This document shows positions 50,725 through 60,239 of a stretch of 64,000 nucleotides of DNA, piece after piece; the stretch's first letter is position 1; every line of letters starts with the position of its first letter. Under the pieces are notes generated by a model. It saw only the letters and a program-made list of their open reading frames with translations. It had not been told where the DNA came from and searched no databases. Source of the stretch: Bacillus infantis NRRL B-14911 (lineage in GTDB: Bacteria; Bacillota; Bacilli; Bacillales; Cytobacillaceae); NCBI RefSeq assembly GCF_000473245.1, contig NC_022524.1, positions 582,501-646,500 on the forward strand. Direction: 5' to 3'. Made by a program: the position numbers and the translations under genes.

Positions 50725-51927
50725 TTACAAAGAAATATTAACTTCTGACTGCATTTCTTCTTTGGCTGCTGCTGTTTTTTTCCCATGAAGGATATAGTAG
50801 AGCCCAAGGCCGATCAGCGAGACAAGAACGAGCACCATGTATAGCTTGGCAAACCCTGTGTAGACGGCGACGATGCCGAGTACATAGGAGCCCAGGCCGA
50901 TGCCGGAGTCGAACATCGTAAAGAAGGTGGAGGTGGCCAGCCCTCTTTTCGAAGGATCGGCATTTTTGATGGCAACGGTCTGCATGCTTGGCACGATGGT
51001 GCCGTAGCCCAGGCCGATCACGGCGCCGGCAAGCAGGAACAGGAAGCTGTTGTCTGCAAGGCTGAGCAGGAAAAGGCCGGCGGCAAATAAAACGATTGCC
51101 GGATAGATGACCCGGTTTTCTCCGTACATGTCAAACCAGCGGCCAGTGAACGGGCGTGAAATCAGGATGAAGGCTGCATAGACGACAAAGAAAAAGGATG
51201 CCGCCTGCATGAGTCCGAGCTCCTTGGCGTATACGGAAATGAAGGATAATACGCCTGAATAGGCAAACGCAAGCGTGCCGGCTGCAATCGAAACCGGAAC
51301 GGCATTTTTTTCAAACAAGCTTGAAAATGCGAATGATGGCTGCTTTGTTTTTTCGCCGCTGTTTTCCGGGATGCTGATGATAGATGAAAGCACCAGAGCC
51401 AGAACGGCAAGCACCGTACATAAAACAAAAATCCAGCTGTATGCGGCATATTGAATGATGGTCAGCCCGGTAAAAGGCCCGATAACCATGGCAAGATTCA
51501 TGAACATGGCATAATAGCCAAGTCCTTCGCCGCGCCTTTCAGCCGGGACGATATCAGCGACAATGGCACCAGTGGCCGTGGTGGCCATTCCGAAGCCCGC
51601 GCCATGCAGGAAGCGGACTGCCAAAAGCATGGGCAGGCTGTCTGCCGTAAAATAAAGTGCAGAAGCCACTGTAAAAATAACCATAGAGATCATCAGGATT
51701 TTCTTGCGGCCGATTTCGTCGATCCATTTTCCGGTAAAGGGCCGGGAAATGACGGCGGCAATCAGGAATACCGAGATGATGAGGCCGACCTGTGATTCGC
51801 TTCCTTTTAAATCATCAAGAATATAAATGGGAAGGGTCGTCAGCAATATATAAAAGCCAATAAATAAGAAAAAACTAGTAATGGAAACGCCTAAAAAGTC
51901 CTTTGTCCAAAGGGGTTGTTTCTTCAT
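50725..51927 (-). CDS. MFS efflux transporter (YwoG-like)
   Basis: 400 residues, 12 transmembrane helices, with the loop motif GKWIDEIGRKKILM and the antiporter-like segment LHGAGFGMATTATGAIVADIVP. AAGGAGGA precedes the ATG. A MarR-type gene lies 78 bases upstream on the same strand, an arrangement also known for ywoG/ywoH in B. subtilis as I recall, so it is probably a MarR-controlled drug or metabolite exporter. Confidence 0.87.
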   Translation of the reverse strand: MKKQPLWTKDFLGVSITSFFLFIGFYILLTTLPIYILDDLKGSESQVGLIISVFLIAAVISRPFTGKWIDEIGRKKILMISMVIFTVASALYFTADSLPMLLAVRFLHGAGFGMATTATGAIVADIVPAERRGEGLGYYAMFMNLAMVIGPFTGLTIIQYAAYSWIFVLCTVLAVLALVLSSIISIPENSGEKTKQPSFAFSSLFEKNAVPVSIAAGTLAFAYSGVLSFISVYAKELGLMQAASFFFVVYAAFILISRPFTGRWFDMYGENRVIYPAIVLFAAGLFLLSLADNSFLFLLAGAVIGLGYGTIVPSMQTVAIKNADPSKRGLATSTFFTMFDSGIGLGSYVLGIVAVYTGFAKLYMVLVLVSLIGLGLYYILHGKKTAAAKEEMQSEVNISL

Positions 51928-52005
51928 GTTTGTCCTCCTTGATGTCTTGTTTACTGAGAGTCTGTGAAGTAGTGAGAAGAAAAACGGAAGATCTTGCGGG
52001 GCTGA

Positions 52006-52425
52006 TCAACGTCCGGAATTTTGCTTCATTTTTTGCATGACTGATATGGCAGCCATTAATTCTTCTTCAGATATATCCTCCAGCATTTTTTGTTCGTATT
52101 GTTCTACAGCGGCCAGCCAATCCGGATATTTAGTGAGGGCCGCATCCGTCAGCAGAATCTTTTTTTCCCGTTTGTCTTTCCCCTGCACCCTGCTGATCCA
52201 GCCGGATTTTTCAAGACGCAGAAGGGCTCTTGTCATGGTCGGGGCCTCAACGCTGAGATAGGTGGATAGCTCAACCTGTGTGCTGGTGCCTGTTGTTTTC
52301 AGCCTGTAGATGATCGGCCATTGTGCGGCATAAAGCCCCATGGGGGTCAGCACATCGTTCAGGCCTTTGGAGAACTGCCGAGTGCATTGATTGAAGCTGT
52401 GAAAAAAAGGATCCATTTTATTCAT
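52006..52425 (-). CDS. MarR-family transcriptional regulator
   Basis: 139 residues, winged helix-turn-helix. QVELSTYLSVEAPTMTRALLRLEKSGWISRVQGKDKREKKILLTDAA shows the recognition helix and the wing with D-x-R. Likely represses itself and the downstream MFS gene; a palindromic operator overlaps its own -10 region. Ligand unknown. Confidence 0.9.
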   Translation of the reverse strand: MNKMDPFFHSFNQCTRQFSKGLNDVLTPMGLYAAQWPIIYRLKTTGTSTQVELSTYLSVEAPTMTRALLRLEKSGWISRVQGKDKREKKILLTDAALTKYPDWLAAVEQYEQKMLEDISEEELMAAISVMQKMKQNSGR

Positions 52426-52445
52426 AAACGATCACCCGTTTCAAT

Positions 52446-52488
52446 TAGTTGCCTAGCTAACTATAAGGTAAAAAGACATTTTTGTCCA
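52446..52488 (-). promoter_or_regulatory. marR promoter with palindromic operator
   Basis: On the minus strand TGGACA (52488-52483), 17-base spacer, TATAGT (52465-52460). TAGTT-N8-AACTA (52446-52463) overlaps the -10 and start region, as expected for a MarR autorepressor. Confidence 0.65.
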
Positions 52489-52579
52489 GTCCGTTTTAAG
52501 AAACAGGTTTGAAGAGTAGCTTGAAGGGAATGGGTTAAACAGCAGCAATGTGCAATTTATCTACTAGGGGGAAATTCAA

Positions 52580-53965
52580 TTGGACTCATTTTTAGAGCTT
52601 GTGGGAAGTATATCGGCTTGGCTGTGGGGGCCGCCGATCATTATTATCCTGGCTGGAACAGGCATATATTTAACCTTTTTATTGGGATTCTTCCAATTCA
52701 GATACCCAATTTATATTTTCAAGCAGACCTTCGGCAGCGTGTTTAAAAAGCCGAAAGGGGAGGGGACGGTCACTCCGCTGCAGGCACTGACATCTGCACT
52801 GTCTTCGACAATCGGAGCTGCAAATATCGTCGGTGTACCGGCAGCCATCATGTTCGGCGGACCGGGAGCCGTCTTTTGGATGTGGGTAATTGCTTTGATC
52901 GGCATGGCCATTAAATTTTCGGAAAGCGTTCTGGCGGTCAAGTACCGTGAGAAAAATGAGGACGGCGAATATGTCGGCGGGCCGATGTATTATATGACAA
53001 AAGGGCTCAATATGAAGTGGCTGGGCGTCTGGTTTGCCTTTGCCCTGATGATCGAGCTGATCCCGAGCATCATGGTGCAGGGAAATGCCGTTTCATCTGC
53101 TGTTTCAGAGACTTTTGAAATCAATGGACTGTGGACGGGAATTGCCGTTGCAGCAGTAGTATCATTAATTGTATTCGGCGGCATCAAGAGGATCGGGCAG
53201 GTAACCGAAATCCTGGTTCCATTTATGGCATTGATTTATGTGGGAACAGCGCTTGTGATCCTTTTTATGAACTTCAGCAAGGTTCCTGAGGTATTGGAAT
53301 TAATCTTCACATACGCGTTCCAGCCGGCAGCGGCGATGGGCGGCTTTGCTGGTGCAGCCATCGGCGAGGTTATCCGCTGGGGCTTTGCAAGAGGATTATA
53401 TTCCAATGAAGCAGGACTTGGGACGGCTCCGATCGCCCATGCGGCTGCACAGACGGACCATCCTGTCAGGCAGGGCTTCTGGGCGATTGTCGGCATAGTC
53501 GTCGATACACTGATTGTCTGCTCTGCGACAGCTTTTGTTGTGCTGTCTTCTGGGGTCTGGCAGAGGGAAGGGGCCATGGATGATCCATCATCCCTGACAA
53601 CAGCAGCCTTCTCTCAATATTTCGGACAGACAGGCAGCCTCATTGTTACCATTTCACTCATATTCTTTGTGGTTTCAACCATCATTGTTGTCATTTTCTA
53701 CGGGTCGAAGCAGGCGGAATTCCTCTTTGGCGATTTCGCCGGACAGGCCATCAAGTTTGTTTATATCGGAGCAATCGTGCTTGGGTCGGTAGGCGCCGCG
53801 CAAACAATCTGGCAGTTCCTTGACCTCGCGCTGGCCGCCATATTGTTTCCGAACATCATAGCCGTCCTTCTGCTGAGCAAGCAGGTGAAAGAGCTTAAAA
53901 ATGAGTTCTTTACCTCGGAAAAATATTATTTGAAGGATATTAAAAAGAAAGATGATGCTGCTTAA
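52580..53965 (+). CDS. alsT: Sodium:alanine/glycine symporter (AGCS family)
   Basis: 461 residues starting at TTG with AGGGGG upstream, about 10-11 transmembrane helices. The AGCS signature is clear: TPLQALTSALSSTIGAANIVGVPAAIMFGGPGAVFWMW, GGPMYYM and GFARGLYSNEAGLGTAPIAHAAA. Imports alanine, glycine or glutamine with sodium. B. subtilis AlsT is the nearest name; substrate preference cannot be read. Monocistronic with terminator. Confidence 0.9.
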   Translation: MDSFLELVGSISAWLWGPPIIIILAGTGIYLTFLLGFFQFRYPIYIFKQTFGSVFKKPKGEGTVTPLQALTSALSSTIGAANIVGVPAAIMFGGPGAVFWMWVIALIGMAIKFSESVLAVKYREKNEDGEYVGGPMYYMTKGLNMKWLGVWFAFALMIELIPSIMVQGNAVSSAVSETFEINGLWTGIAVAAVVSLIVFGGIKRIGQVTEILVPFMALIYVGTALVILFMNFSKVPEVLELIFTYAFQPAAAMGGFAGAAIGEVIRWGFARGLYSNEAGLGTAPIAHAAAQTDHPVRQGFWAIVGIVVDTLIVCSATAFVVLSSGVWQREGAMDDPSSLTTAAFSQYFGQTGSLIVTISLIFFVVSTIIVVIFYGSKQAEFLFGDFAGQAIKFVYIGAIVLGSVGAAQTIWQFLDLALAAILFPNIIAVLLLSKQVKELKNEFFTSEKYYLKDIKKKDDAA

Positions 53966-53967
53966 AG

Positions 53968-53992
53968 AGGCGGGGAATTTCCCCGTCTTTTT
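53968..53992 (+). terminator. Terminator after alsT
   Basis: GGCGGGGAA pairs with TTCCCCGTC, then TTTTTT. Confidence 0.85.
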
Positions 53993-54060
53993 TGTTGCAC
54001 TCCCTTGTGTGGTCTGACTTCTTACCTATAAGTCAGACCTATCTTTTTACCTAAAAACCA

Positions 54061-54105
54061 TTGCCCTTCATGTAAACAAATGTTTATAATTTAGACAAAA
54101 GTTTA
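54061..54105 (+). promoter_or_regulatory. psuKG promoter with palindromes
   Basis: TTGCCC (54061), 18-base spacer, TATAAT (54085-54090). The spacer holds the perfect inverted repeat TAAACA-AA-TGTTTA (54073-54086), and GTAAAC (54072) mirrors GTTTAC (54101-54106). Candidate operator for the helix-turn-helix part of PsuK. Confidence 0.55.
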
Positions 54106-54123
54106 CGAAGGCGGTGACACGCT

Positions 54124-55221
54124 GTGAATGAAAAAGAACAATCCATTTTAACTTTGATAAAAGAGGACCCGTTCATTTCCCAGAATGAAATTGCAGAAAA
54201 AACCGGGTTATCACGCTCGGCCGCAGCCGGCTATATATCCTCGCTTGCCAAGCAGGGTAAAATCCTGGGAAGAGCTTATATGCTGCCGAACAAGAAAGAA
54301 GTTCTCTGCATCGGCGGGGCTAATATCGACCGGAAAATTCAGGCGATTGGCAAAATTGAAAGCGGTACCTCGAATCCGTCGGCCAGCTCGCAGTCATGCG
54401 GGGGCGTTGCCAGGAATATTGCCGAAAACCTTGGGCGCCTTGGCTGCGACGCAAGTCTTATGACGGCAGTGGGCGATGATGCTGAGGGCAGCTGGCTGCT
54501 GGGCTATACAAAGGATTTTGTCGACATTTCCCCCTCCCAGACATTGCCTAATACAGCAACAGGAACATATACAGCTGTTTTGGATCATGACGGCGAAATG
54601 ACAGTCGCTTTTGCCGATATGGCCTTATACGATAGCATAGATTCAGAATTTATCGAAAAAAGATGGGGCTATATTGCCTCGGCAGAGATTGTCCTGCTCG
54701 ATACCAATTTTCCGGCAGAAGTATTGAAAAAGACGATTTCCCGCTGCTATGAAGAGTCTGTTCCGCTTTGCATCACGCCGGTCTCGTCCCCAAAGGTGAA
54801 GAAGCTGCCCGAAAATCTGATGGGTGTCACATGGCTGATCGCCAATCATGACGAAGCTGAGACACTGTCCGGAATGAAGATTAATAGTGATGGAGATTTC
54901 TTTAAAGCAGCCGAGAAAATTATGAAAAAAGGCGTGGAGAAGGTCGTCATCACAAGAGGAGACAAAGGGCTGATTTTCTACACGAAGGAAGGCGAGGCAG
55001 GGGTGCTGCTTCCGCCTAAGATCAAGGTACAGGATGTGACTGGGGCAGGCGACTCGCTGGTTGCCGGAATCCTTTACGCCCACCTGAAAGGGCTTAATAC
55101 AGAAAATGCCTGCAAAATCGGCATTGCCTGCAGCATGCTGACACTGCAATCAGAAGAAACCGTCAGTCCGATTTTAAATAATGTCAGACTGCAGGAAACA
55201 TTTCAGCAAAATTTCAGCTAA
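54124..55221 (+). CDS. psuK: Pseudouridine kinase with N-terminal helix-turn-helix
   Basis: 365 residues starting at GTG (GGCGGTG upstream). Residues 1-55 form a winged helix ([34 protein letters not shown]); the rest is a PfkB-family kinase with [11 protein letters not shown] near the start and the anion hole [10 protein letters not shown] near 308. Phosphorylates pseudouridine to pseudouridine 5'-phosphate. Seventeen bases before psuG, which fixes the assignment. The fused DNA-binding part suggests self-regulation. Confidence 0.92.
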   Translation: MNEKEQSILTLIKEDPFISQNEIAEKTGLSRSAAAGYISSLAKQGKILGRAYMLPNKKEVLCIGGANIDRKIQAIGKIESGTSNPSASSQSCGGVARNIAENLGRLGCDASLMTAVGDDAEGSWLLGYTKDFVDISPSQTLPNTATGTYTAVLDHDGEMTVAFADMALYDSIDSEFIEKRWGYIASAEIVLLDTNFPAEVLKKTISRCYEESVPLCITPVSSPKVKKLPENLMGVTWLIANHDEAETLSGMKINSDGDFFKAAEKIMKKGVEKVVITRGDKGLIFYTKEGEAGVLLPPKIKVQDVTGAGDSLVAGILYAHLKGLNTENACKIGIACSMLTLQSEETVSPILNNVRLQETFQQNFS

Positions 55222-55238
55222 AAAAGGAGACTCATACT

Positions 55239-56150
55239 ATGTTAGAAAACTATCTTGAATTCTCAGAAGAAGTATTGGAAGCAAGAAAAGCAAATAAACC
55301 GGTTGTCGCATTGGAATCAACAATCATTTCCCATGGCATGCCATACCCGCAGAATATCGTGACAGCCAAAGAAGTAGAAGAAATCATCCGCCAAAATGGG
55401 GCGGTGCCTGCAACAATCGCCATCATCAATGGAAAAATAAAAATCGGCATCTCTGAGGACGAGCTCGAATTCCTCGCCCAAAGCAAGGACATTGAAAAAG
55501 CCAGCCGCCGCGACCTTCCTTATCTGATCGCCCAGGGCAAAAATGGCGCAACCACTGTTGCAGCAACCATGATCTGCGCAGAGCTTGCCGGCATTGAAGT
55601 ATTCGTCACAGGCGGCATCGGCGGCGTCCACCGTGAAGCGGAAACAACCATGGATATCTCTGCTGACCTGCAGGAGCTCGCCCAGACCAATGTAGCAGTC
55701 GTCTGTGCAGGCGCCAAATCCATACTGGATATCGGTCTGACCCTTGAATACCTGGAAACACACGGCGTCCCGGTCGTCGGCTACGAAACAGACAAGCTGC
55801 CGGCATTCTACACCCGGACAAGCCCATTTGACGTCAACCACCGCGTGGATGCGCCTAAAGATGCCGCCAGCCTGATCCGCACAAAATGGGAGCTTGGCCT
55901 GAACGGCGGAGTCGTCATTGCCAATCCGATACCGGAAGGGGATGCCCTGGAAGAAAGCTTCATCACAAACGTCATCGAAACAGCGCTTCAAGAAGCGAAA
56001 GACAATCAGATTGCCGGAAAGCTGGTCACACCTTTCCTCCTAAGCAAAGTAAAAGAACTGACAGAAGGAACAAGCCTCACAGCCAACATCGCGCTAGTTA
56101 AGCATAATGCCGAAGTTGGAGCGAAGATTGCGGTTGGGCTGCAGAAATGA
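55239..56150 (+). CDS. psuG: Pseudouridine-5'-phosphate glycosidase
   Basis: 303 residues. [31 protein letters not shown] and [28 protein letters not shown] with the catalytic lysine/aspartate regions are diagnostic of PsuG. Cleaves pseudouridine 5'-phosphate to uracil and ribose 5-phosphate with a divalent metal. Operon with psuK; together they degrade pseudouridine. AAAGGAGAC precedes the ATG. Confidence 0.96.
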   Translation: MLENYLEFSEEVLEARKANKPVVALESTIISHGMPYPQNIVTAKEVEEIIRQNGAVPATIAIINGKIKIGISEDELEFLAQSKDIEKASRRDLPYLIAQGKNGATTVAATMICAELAGIEVFVTGGIGGVHREAETTMDISADLQELAQTNVAVVCAGAKSILDIGLTLEYLETHGVPVVGYETDKLPAFYTRTSPFDVNHRVDAPKDAASLIRTKWELGLNGGVVIANPIPEGDALEESFITNVIETALQEAKDNQIAGKLVTPFLLSKVKELTEGTSLTANIALVKHNAEVGAKIAVGLQK

Positions 56151-56158
56151 TGGTGGAG

Positions 56159-56190
56159 AGCCGGTCCCGAGGTGGGGGCCGGTTTTTTTG
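56159..56190 (+). terminator. Terminator after psuG
   Basis: GCCGGTCCC pairs with GGGGGCCGG (one mismatch), then seven T residues. Confidence 0.75.
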
Positions 56191-56259
56191 ATTGGTGCTG
56201 ACATCAAGATATCAGTGCTGGTTGCACTTGTGTGTCAATTTTTCAATCGCAGAGATTCG

Positions 56260-56880
56260 TCAAGAGTGTGGAGCTTCAACCCTCTTTGCCGTCAAAATAT
56301 ACCGCTCCGGTGCACTGCCGACAAAATAAAATGGATAGCATGTTGAAAGGGTCAGTATTTCCTCCGGAGCCGTCGGCTTAATGACAGTAGTATCATCTTC
56401 ATCGACAATAAAAGAGTCGATGATTTCATATGTGAAATCGCCATAGGGCATTTTCACAACCAGCTCATCCCCCATTTTTAGTTCACCTATTTTGCGGAAA
56501 ACGGTATCTCTATGGCCGGAGAGAAGTATCTGATCTTTCTGCCCAGGGAATACAGTGCCAGCGTAATGCCCGACTCCTTTCTCCAGTTCTTCTTCATCGG
56601 TTCCTTCTATTATAGGAAGCTCTGCTTTTAGTGCCGGGATTTCTAAAATGCCGATAATGTCGCCTGTTTTAAAGACAGGGATGATTGGCTTCTCAGCTGG
56701 GCGTTCTTTCGAGGGCAAAGCTGCTTCTTTTATTGGAAGTGTTCCCTTTGCAGCCTCAAGGGCTTCCTCAGTTTGCTGACTTTGTTCTGCTGCTTCCTTT
56801 ACAGAGAACAGCAGCAGCCCTCCGCCAGCCAGAATGAATATTATAGCTGAGTATAATAGTAATGTACCTTTAGCCTTCAC
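56260..56880 (-). CDS. srtD: Class D sortase
   Basis: 206 residues. One N-terminal membrane anchor (about 7-26), a linker, then the sortase barrel with H123 (LLSGHRDTVF), catalytic C181 (LSTCYPF) and R193 (APERYIL). The class is judged from size, anchor and the C-terminal GSAPERYILTAKR. It overlaps the SinR-like gene upstream by 4 bases. The likely substrate is the LPDTA protein encoded at 58841-59743, which it would link to peptidoglycan. Confidence 0.9.
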   Translation of the reverse strand: MKAKGTLLLYSAIIFILAGGGLLLFSVKEAAEQSQQTEEALEAAKGTLPIKEAALPSKERPAEKPIIPVFKTGDIIGILEIPALKAELPIIEGTDEEELEKGVGHYAGTVFPGQKDQILLSGHRDTVFRKIGELKMGDELVVKMPYGDFTYEIIDSFIVDEDDTTVIKPTAPEEILTLSTCYPFYFVGSAPERYILTAKRVEAPHS

Positions 56881-57224
56881 TTGCCGTCATTGCCTCCATG
56901 TGTGTTTTTAAAGCGGATAAAATCAAGGTAATAGCTGAAATCCTCTTTTGTAATGCCCTGGTCGATCGCCTCCTGGACAAGGCCCAGCCATTCGGGATCA
57001 AGCTCTGTTGGCTCAATATTACTTCTCACTTTATAGTCCAGAAGCTCTTCTACCGATGTACCAAGCGTAGCTGCAAGCTTGGAGAGAACCTGAAGGGAAG
57101 GGTTTTTCTGAATATCACGTTCAATATAGCTTAAGTACGACTTAGAGACCCCTGATTTTTCAGCAAGCTCATTTATGGAAAAGCCTCTGAGAAGCCGCAA
57201 GCGTTTTATCCTCTCACCGACCAT
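56877..57224 (-). CDS. SinR-like repressor (paralogue 1), with sortase
   Basis: 115 residues. Helix-turn-helix 1-65 (ERIKRLRLLRGFSINELAEKSGVSKSYLSYIERD) is very SinR-like; the C-terminal DPEWLGLVQEAIDQGITKEDFSYYLDFIRF is a SinI/SinR-type dimerisation hook. It is cotranscribed with srtD and divergent from sipW. The gap between them carries GAAC-N5-GTTC and several GTTC motifs, so it probably controls this locus. A SinI-type antagonist may act on it through the hook. Confidence 0.88.
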   Translation of the reverse strand: MVGERIKRLRLLRGFSINELAEKSGVSKSYLSYIERDIQKNPSLQVLSKLAATLGTSVEELLDYKVRSNIEPTELDPEWLGLVQEAIDQGITKEDFSYYLDFIRFKNTHGGNDGK

Positions 57225-57267
57225 TGGAATTCCCCTCTATCTTATAATATAGACGCTCTTCCATTAT

Positions 57268-57443
57268 AACGAACATTAAGTTCATTAAAAAATACAAAAA
57301 AGTAAGAATAATTGAGAAAGTCTGAGAAAAACCTTGAAAAACGTTCGTTAAAAAGAAAATACGGCTAAATTTGGTAATTTTCAAAGACTGGACTAATATA
57401 CTATACTCATCTTGTGAGTTCGATAAAAAGAACAAAAGTGAAC
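57268..57443. promoter_or_regulatory. Cluster of SinR-type operator motifs
   Basis: GAAC-ATTAA-GTTC inside AACGAAC..GTTCATT (57268-57286); GTTCGTT (57343-57349); AAAGAAC (57427-57433, i.e. GTTCTTT on the other strand, the B. subtilis SinR consensus); AGTGAAC (57437-57443). They lie between the divergent sinR-like and sipW genes. Confidence 0.55.
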
Positions 57444-57496
57444 AGTTACTAAGAATGGGTAGATTAATAGAGAAGTTAGAGGAAGGTGAACAAAGG

Positions 57497-58090
57497 GTGA
57501 AATTCAACTGGAAAACCGTCAGGAAAATCATCAGCAGCATCATTACATGGCTATTATTTATCAATCTCATTTTAATGGCATTTCTCGTGATCTCGTCCAA
57601 AGCTTCCGGCGGAGAGCCCCAGGCATTTGGCTATCAAATAAAAACTGTTCTCTCCGGTTCAATGGAGCCGACCTTTATGACTGGATCAATCATCGCAGTC
57701 AAACCTCTTGAAGGCAACGATAAGAAAGAACTGAAGAAAGGCGACATCATCACTTTCATGGAAGAGGACAAGAAACTGATCACCCACAGAATTACAGATG
57801 TAACCGTCAGCGGAGAGCATGTCTTATACGAAACAAAAGGGGACAATAACAAATCCAAAGACATGGACCCGGTCCTCTCTGACAATGTCACTGCCGTCTA
57901 CACCGGATATACCCTGCCGTATGCAGGTTATTTCATAGACTTCGCCAAATCGCAGAAAGGCGCCGCTATCCTATTGATCGGCCCTGGCATCCTCATGTTA
58001 GGCTATGCAGCCTTCACCATCTACCAGGCTATGAGGGAACTCGAGGCTAGAGCAAAAGGCAAAAATGACTCAAATGAAAAAACAGCTTGA
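57497..58090 (+). CDS. sipW: SipW-type (ER-type) signal peptidase I
   Basis: 197 residues from the GTG at 57497, chosen because GAGGAAGGTGA lies 8 bases upstream; an in-frame ATG at 57455 and an earlier start at 57371 lack good sites. Membrane helices at about 10-32 and near the C-terminus. Catalytic Ser55 (LSGSMEPTF) and His97 (LITHRITDV): the Ser/His rather than Ser/Lys pair marks the SipW/ER type. Cleaves the signal peptides of the TasA-type proteins encoded next. Confidence 0.92.
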   Translation: MKFNWKTVRKIISSIITWLLFINLILMAFLVISSKASGGEPQAFGYQIKTVLSGSMEPTFMTGSIIAVKPLEGNDKKELKKGDIITFMEEDKKLITHRITDVTVSGEHVLYETKGDNNKSKDMDPVLSDNVTAVYTGYTLPYAGYFIDFAKSQKGAAILLIGPGILMLGYAAFTIYQAMRELEARAKGKNDSNEKTA

Positions 58091-58172
58091 TCAAGGTTGA
58101 AATCTCTGTGGCAACACAGGGTTCAATATAAAAAATTATACATACCCAAAGGGTAAGAGGAGGAAACGGAAC

Positions 58173-58766
58173 ATGGGATTTAAAAAGAAAGTTGGAATGG
58201 GGATTGCATCTGCGGCGCTTGGAATGTCTTTGGTTGGTGGGGGAACGTTTGCTTACTTTAGTGATACTGCGGAAGCAAATGGAAAGTTTACTGCGGGGAC
58301 TTTGGATTTAAATGCAAATCCTACAACGATTATTGATGTTAAAAATATCAAACCTGGAGATACTATGCTCCGTTCATTTAATTTGTTAAACGATGGATCT
58401 CTGGATATTGCCTCAATAAAGTTAAAAACAGAGTACTCAGTGACTGACGCAAAGAACAACAATGCAGATGATTTTGGAAAGCATATACGTGTAAATTTCC
58501 TCTTCAACCAAGATAAATTAGATACACCTATCTATTCAACAACCCTTTCAGAGTTAAAAACAATGTCGCCAGACGTTATTGAAGGAAACATTTTCAGCGG
58601 ATGGTTAGCTGAACGTGGAGGAAAATTAGCTGCTAAAACATCAGATAAACTCTGGGTACAATATGAGTTTGTAGATAATAAACAAGACCAAAATCAGTTC
58701 CAGGGAGACTCATTGCAGCTTAATTGGACATTCGAAGCCAAGCAAGGCAAAGGGGAAGCTAAGTAA
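58173..58766 (+). CDS. TasA/CalY (camelysin)-family matrix fibre protein
   Basis: 197 residues. Signal peptide GMGIASAALGMSLVGGGTFAYFSD, the classical SipW-dependent type, and a beta-sandwich with AGTLDLNAN, DVKNIKPGDTMLRSFNLLNDGSLDIASIKL and a final LQLNWTFEAKQ. At 197 residues it is nearer CalY (camelysin, M73) than the longer B. subtilis TasA. Forms extracellular fibres of the biofilm matrix. GAGGAGG precedes the ATG; 82 bases after sipW. Confidence 0.9.
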   Translation: MGFKKKVGMGIASAALGMSLVGGGTFAYFSDTAEANGKFTAGTLDLNANPTTIIDVKNIKPGDTMLRSFNLLNDGSLDIASIKLKTEYSVTDAKNNNADDFGKHIRVNFLFNQDKLDTPIYSTTLSELKTMSPDVIEGNIFSGWLAERGGKLAAKTSDKLWVQYEFVDNKQDQNQFQGDSLQLNWTFEAKQGKGEAK

Positions 58767-58840
58767 ATCTAGAGCAGAAAAAAGGCGGGATGGTACTCTA
58801 TCCCGCCTTTTCCTAAATAACCAATCAGTGAGGTAATGCC

Positions 58841-59743
58841 ATGACCAACCTGCATAAGTTGGCAAAACCGAAGGTAATATTCACCATTTTAACCTTGTTA
58901 CTTTTAACGTTTTTTCCTACCTTAAAGGCATTTTCTGAAGAGAAAGAAATCGATATCAATACGAACCTGAACGGCTATTTTTTCCACGTTGGTGATTTAA
59001 AGCCAGGCGACTGGATGCCGCGCGACATCACTATCATCAACAATGGAAAGCAGGATTTCAGATACTCCTCAATTATCGGCAAAAAGAAATCTGTTAAGGG
59101 TCTTTTCGAAGAGTTAGAGCTTTTAGTCAAAAAAGGCAATGACACTTTATATGAAGGAAAGATGAAGGATTTCAAAGGCTTCACCCCAAGACCACTTAAC
59201 AAAGGCCAATCTGAAACTCTATTTTTCCAGGTGACAATGCCTTACGAGCTCGGCAATGCCTTCCAGGATTCTTCTGCAGAGGTAGAGATACTGTTTGTAG
59301 CTGAAGCGCTTGATGGCGGAGGCGACCCGCCAGGAGATGGAGATCCACCAGGGGACGGAGATCCTCCAGGAGACGGAGATCCGCCTGATGATGGGGACCC
59401 GCCGGGAGAGGGTAATCCAGGAGAAGACCCAGGGGATAATCCCGGTGATGAAGATCCTCCAGGTGAAGACAATCCTGATGACGGGGACGATCCGGGTGAA
59501 GGGGACAGTGAGGACCCAGGAGATGACAGCAGCGGCCCAGGAAATAATCCCGATGAACCGGCAAGCGGAAACCCAGGCAGCGATCCAGGTGACGGTATAA
59601 CGGTTACACCAGAAATCAGAGAAAATATACTCCCTGACACGGCAACCAACACATATAATTTCATGCTTCTCGGAGGCATTTTGCTGGGGGCAGGCGGCAT
59701 ATTATTGCTAGTAAGATACCGCAGGATCAGGAAAGACCATTAA
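58841..59743 (+). CDS. LPDTA cell-wall-anchored protein, TasA-like N-domain
   Basis: 300 residues. Signal peptide (about 12-31); a TasA/TapA-like beta domain (40-160: GYFFHVGDLKPGDWMPRDITIINNGKQDF, PYELGNAFQD); a low-complexity DPPGDG-type repeat spacer (about 163-255); then the sorting signal LPDTA at 264-268, a hydrophobic helix and RYRRIRKDH tail. Likely links fibres to peptidoglycan through the class D sortase encoded 2.6 kb away. GTGAGG precedes the start; 74 bases after the fibre gene. Confidence 0.88.
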   Translation: MTNLHKLAKPKVIFTILTLLLLTFFPTLKAFSEEKEIDINTNLNGYFFHVGDLKPGDWMPRDITIINNGKQDFRYSSIIGKKKSVKGLFEELELLVKKGNDTLYEGKMKDFKGFTPRPLNKGQSETLFFQVTMPYELGNAFQDSSAEVEILFVAEALDGGGDPPGDGDPPGDGDPPGDGDPPDDGDPPGEGNPGEDPGDNPGDEDPPGEDNPDDGDDPGEGDSEDPGDDSSGPGNNPDEPASGNPGSDPGDGITVTPEIRENILPDTATNTYNFMLLGGILLGAGGILLLVRYRRIRKDH

Positions 59744-59748
59744 CAGGG

Positions 59749-59776
59749 CCTTGGAATGCTATTCAAGGCCTTTTAT
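59749..59776 (+). terminator. Terminator after the anchored-protein gene
   Basis: GGCCTTG pairs with CAAGGCC, then TTTT. Confidence 0.75.
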
Positions 59777-59794
59777 CTAAGGAGGAACCCCCCT

Positions 59795-59992
59795 ATGTAC
59801 CGAAAAAACTGCCCTAAATGCCACCGCCCATCCTACAGCAGCAGTGAAATGGGCGAATGGCTCTGTCCGGTGTGCGGCAATGATCTGACGCTGTTTCCCT
59901 TTTTTGATGCGTTTACATTTGAGCAGCTGCCGGTGAAGGTGGTGCCTTTTAAGAGGAAGATGGAGAGCTATAAGGGAAGGGCCGTTAAATAG
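59795..59992 (+). CDS. Small zinc-ribbon protein
   Basis: 65 residues from the ATG at 59795 (AAGGAGG upstream). Two CxxC pairs, CPKCHRP and CPVCGND (about 6-9 and 27-30), form a zinc ribbon; the C-terminal half is FPFFDAFTFEQLPVKVVPFK. No catalytic domain. Function unknown; it lies inside the biofilm locus, past a terminator. Confidence 0.7.
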   Translation: MYRKNCPKCHRPSYSSSEMGEWLCPVCGNDLTLFPFFDAFTFEQLPVKVVPFKRKMESYKGRAVK

Positions 59993-60126
59993 ATAGAGGA
60001 AATAAGGCCTACCTAAAAGCTGTCGACGGAATGAGCAAAAATCTTACACTATACCCTCAGATTTACCGGGCCAGAAGTCTTATGGGTTTCCGGAAGATTT
60101 CTAAATCTATCCAATTATCCTTCATT

Positions 60127-60203
60127 TTGTCGAATAATATCTTAAAATAATTTGAAGAATTTGACAAAATACAACACGCAAATGCTGGGAAAACTTTTAT
60201 AGT
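60127..60203 (+). promoter_or_regulatory. sinI promoter region with Spo0A-like boxes
   Basis: TTGTCGAA (60127-60134) matches the Spo0A box; TTGACAAAA (60161-60169) is a near-match in reverse. TATAGT (60198-60203) is a likely -10. In B. subtilis sinI is switched on by phosphorylated Spo0A. Confidence 0.5.
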
Positions 60204-60239
60204 AGTCTTAAGAGGATATGAAAAAAGCAGGAGTGAGCA

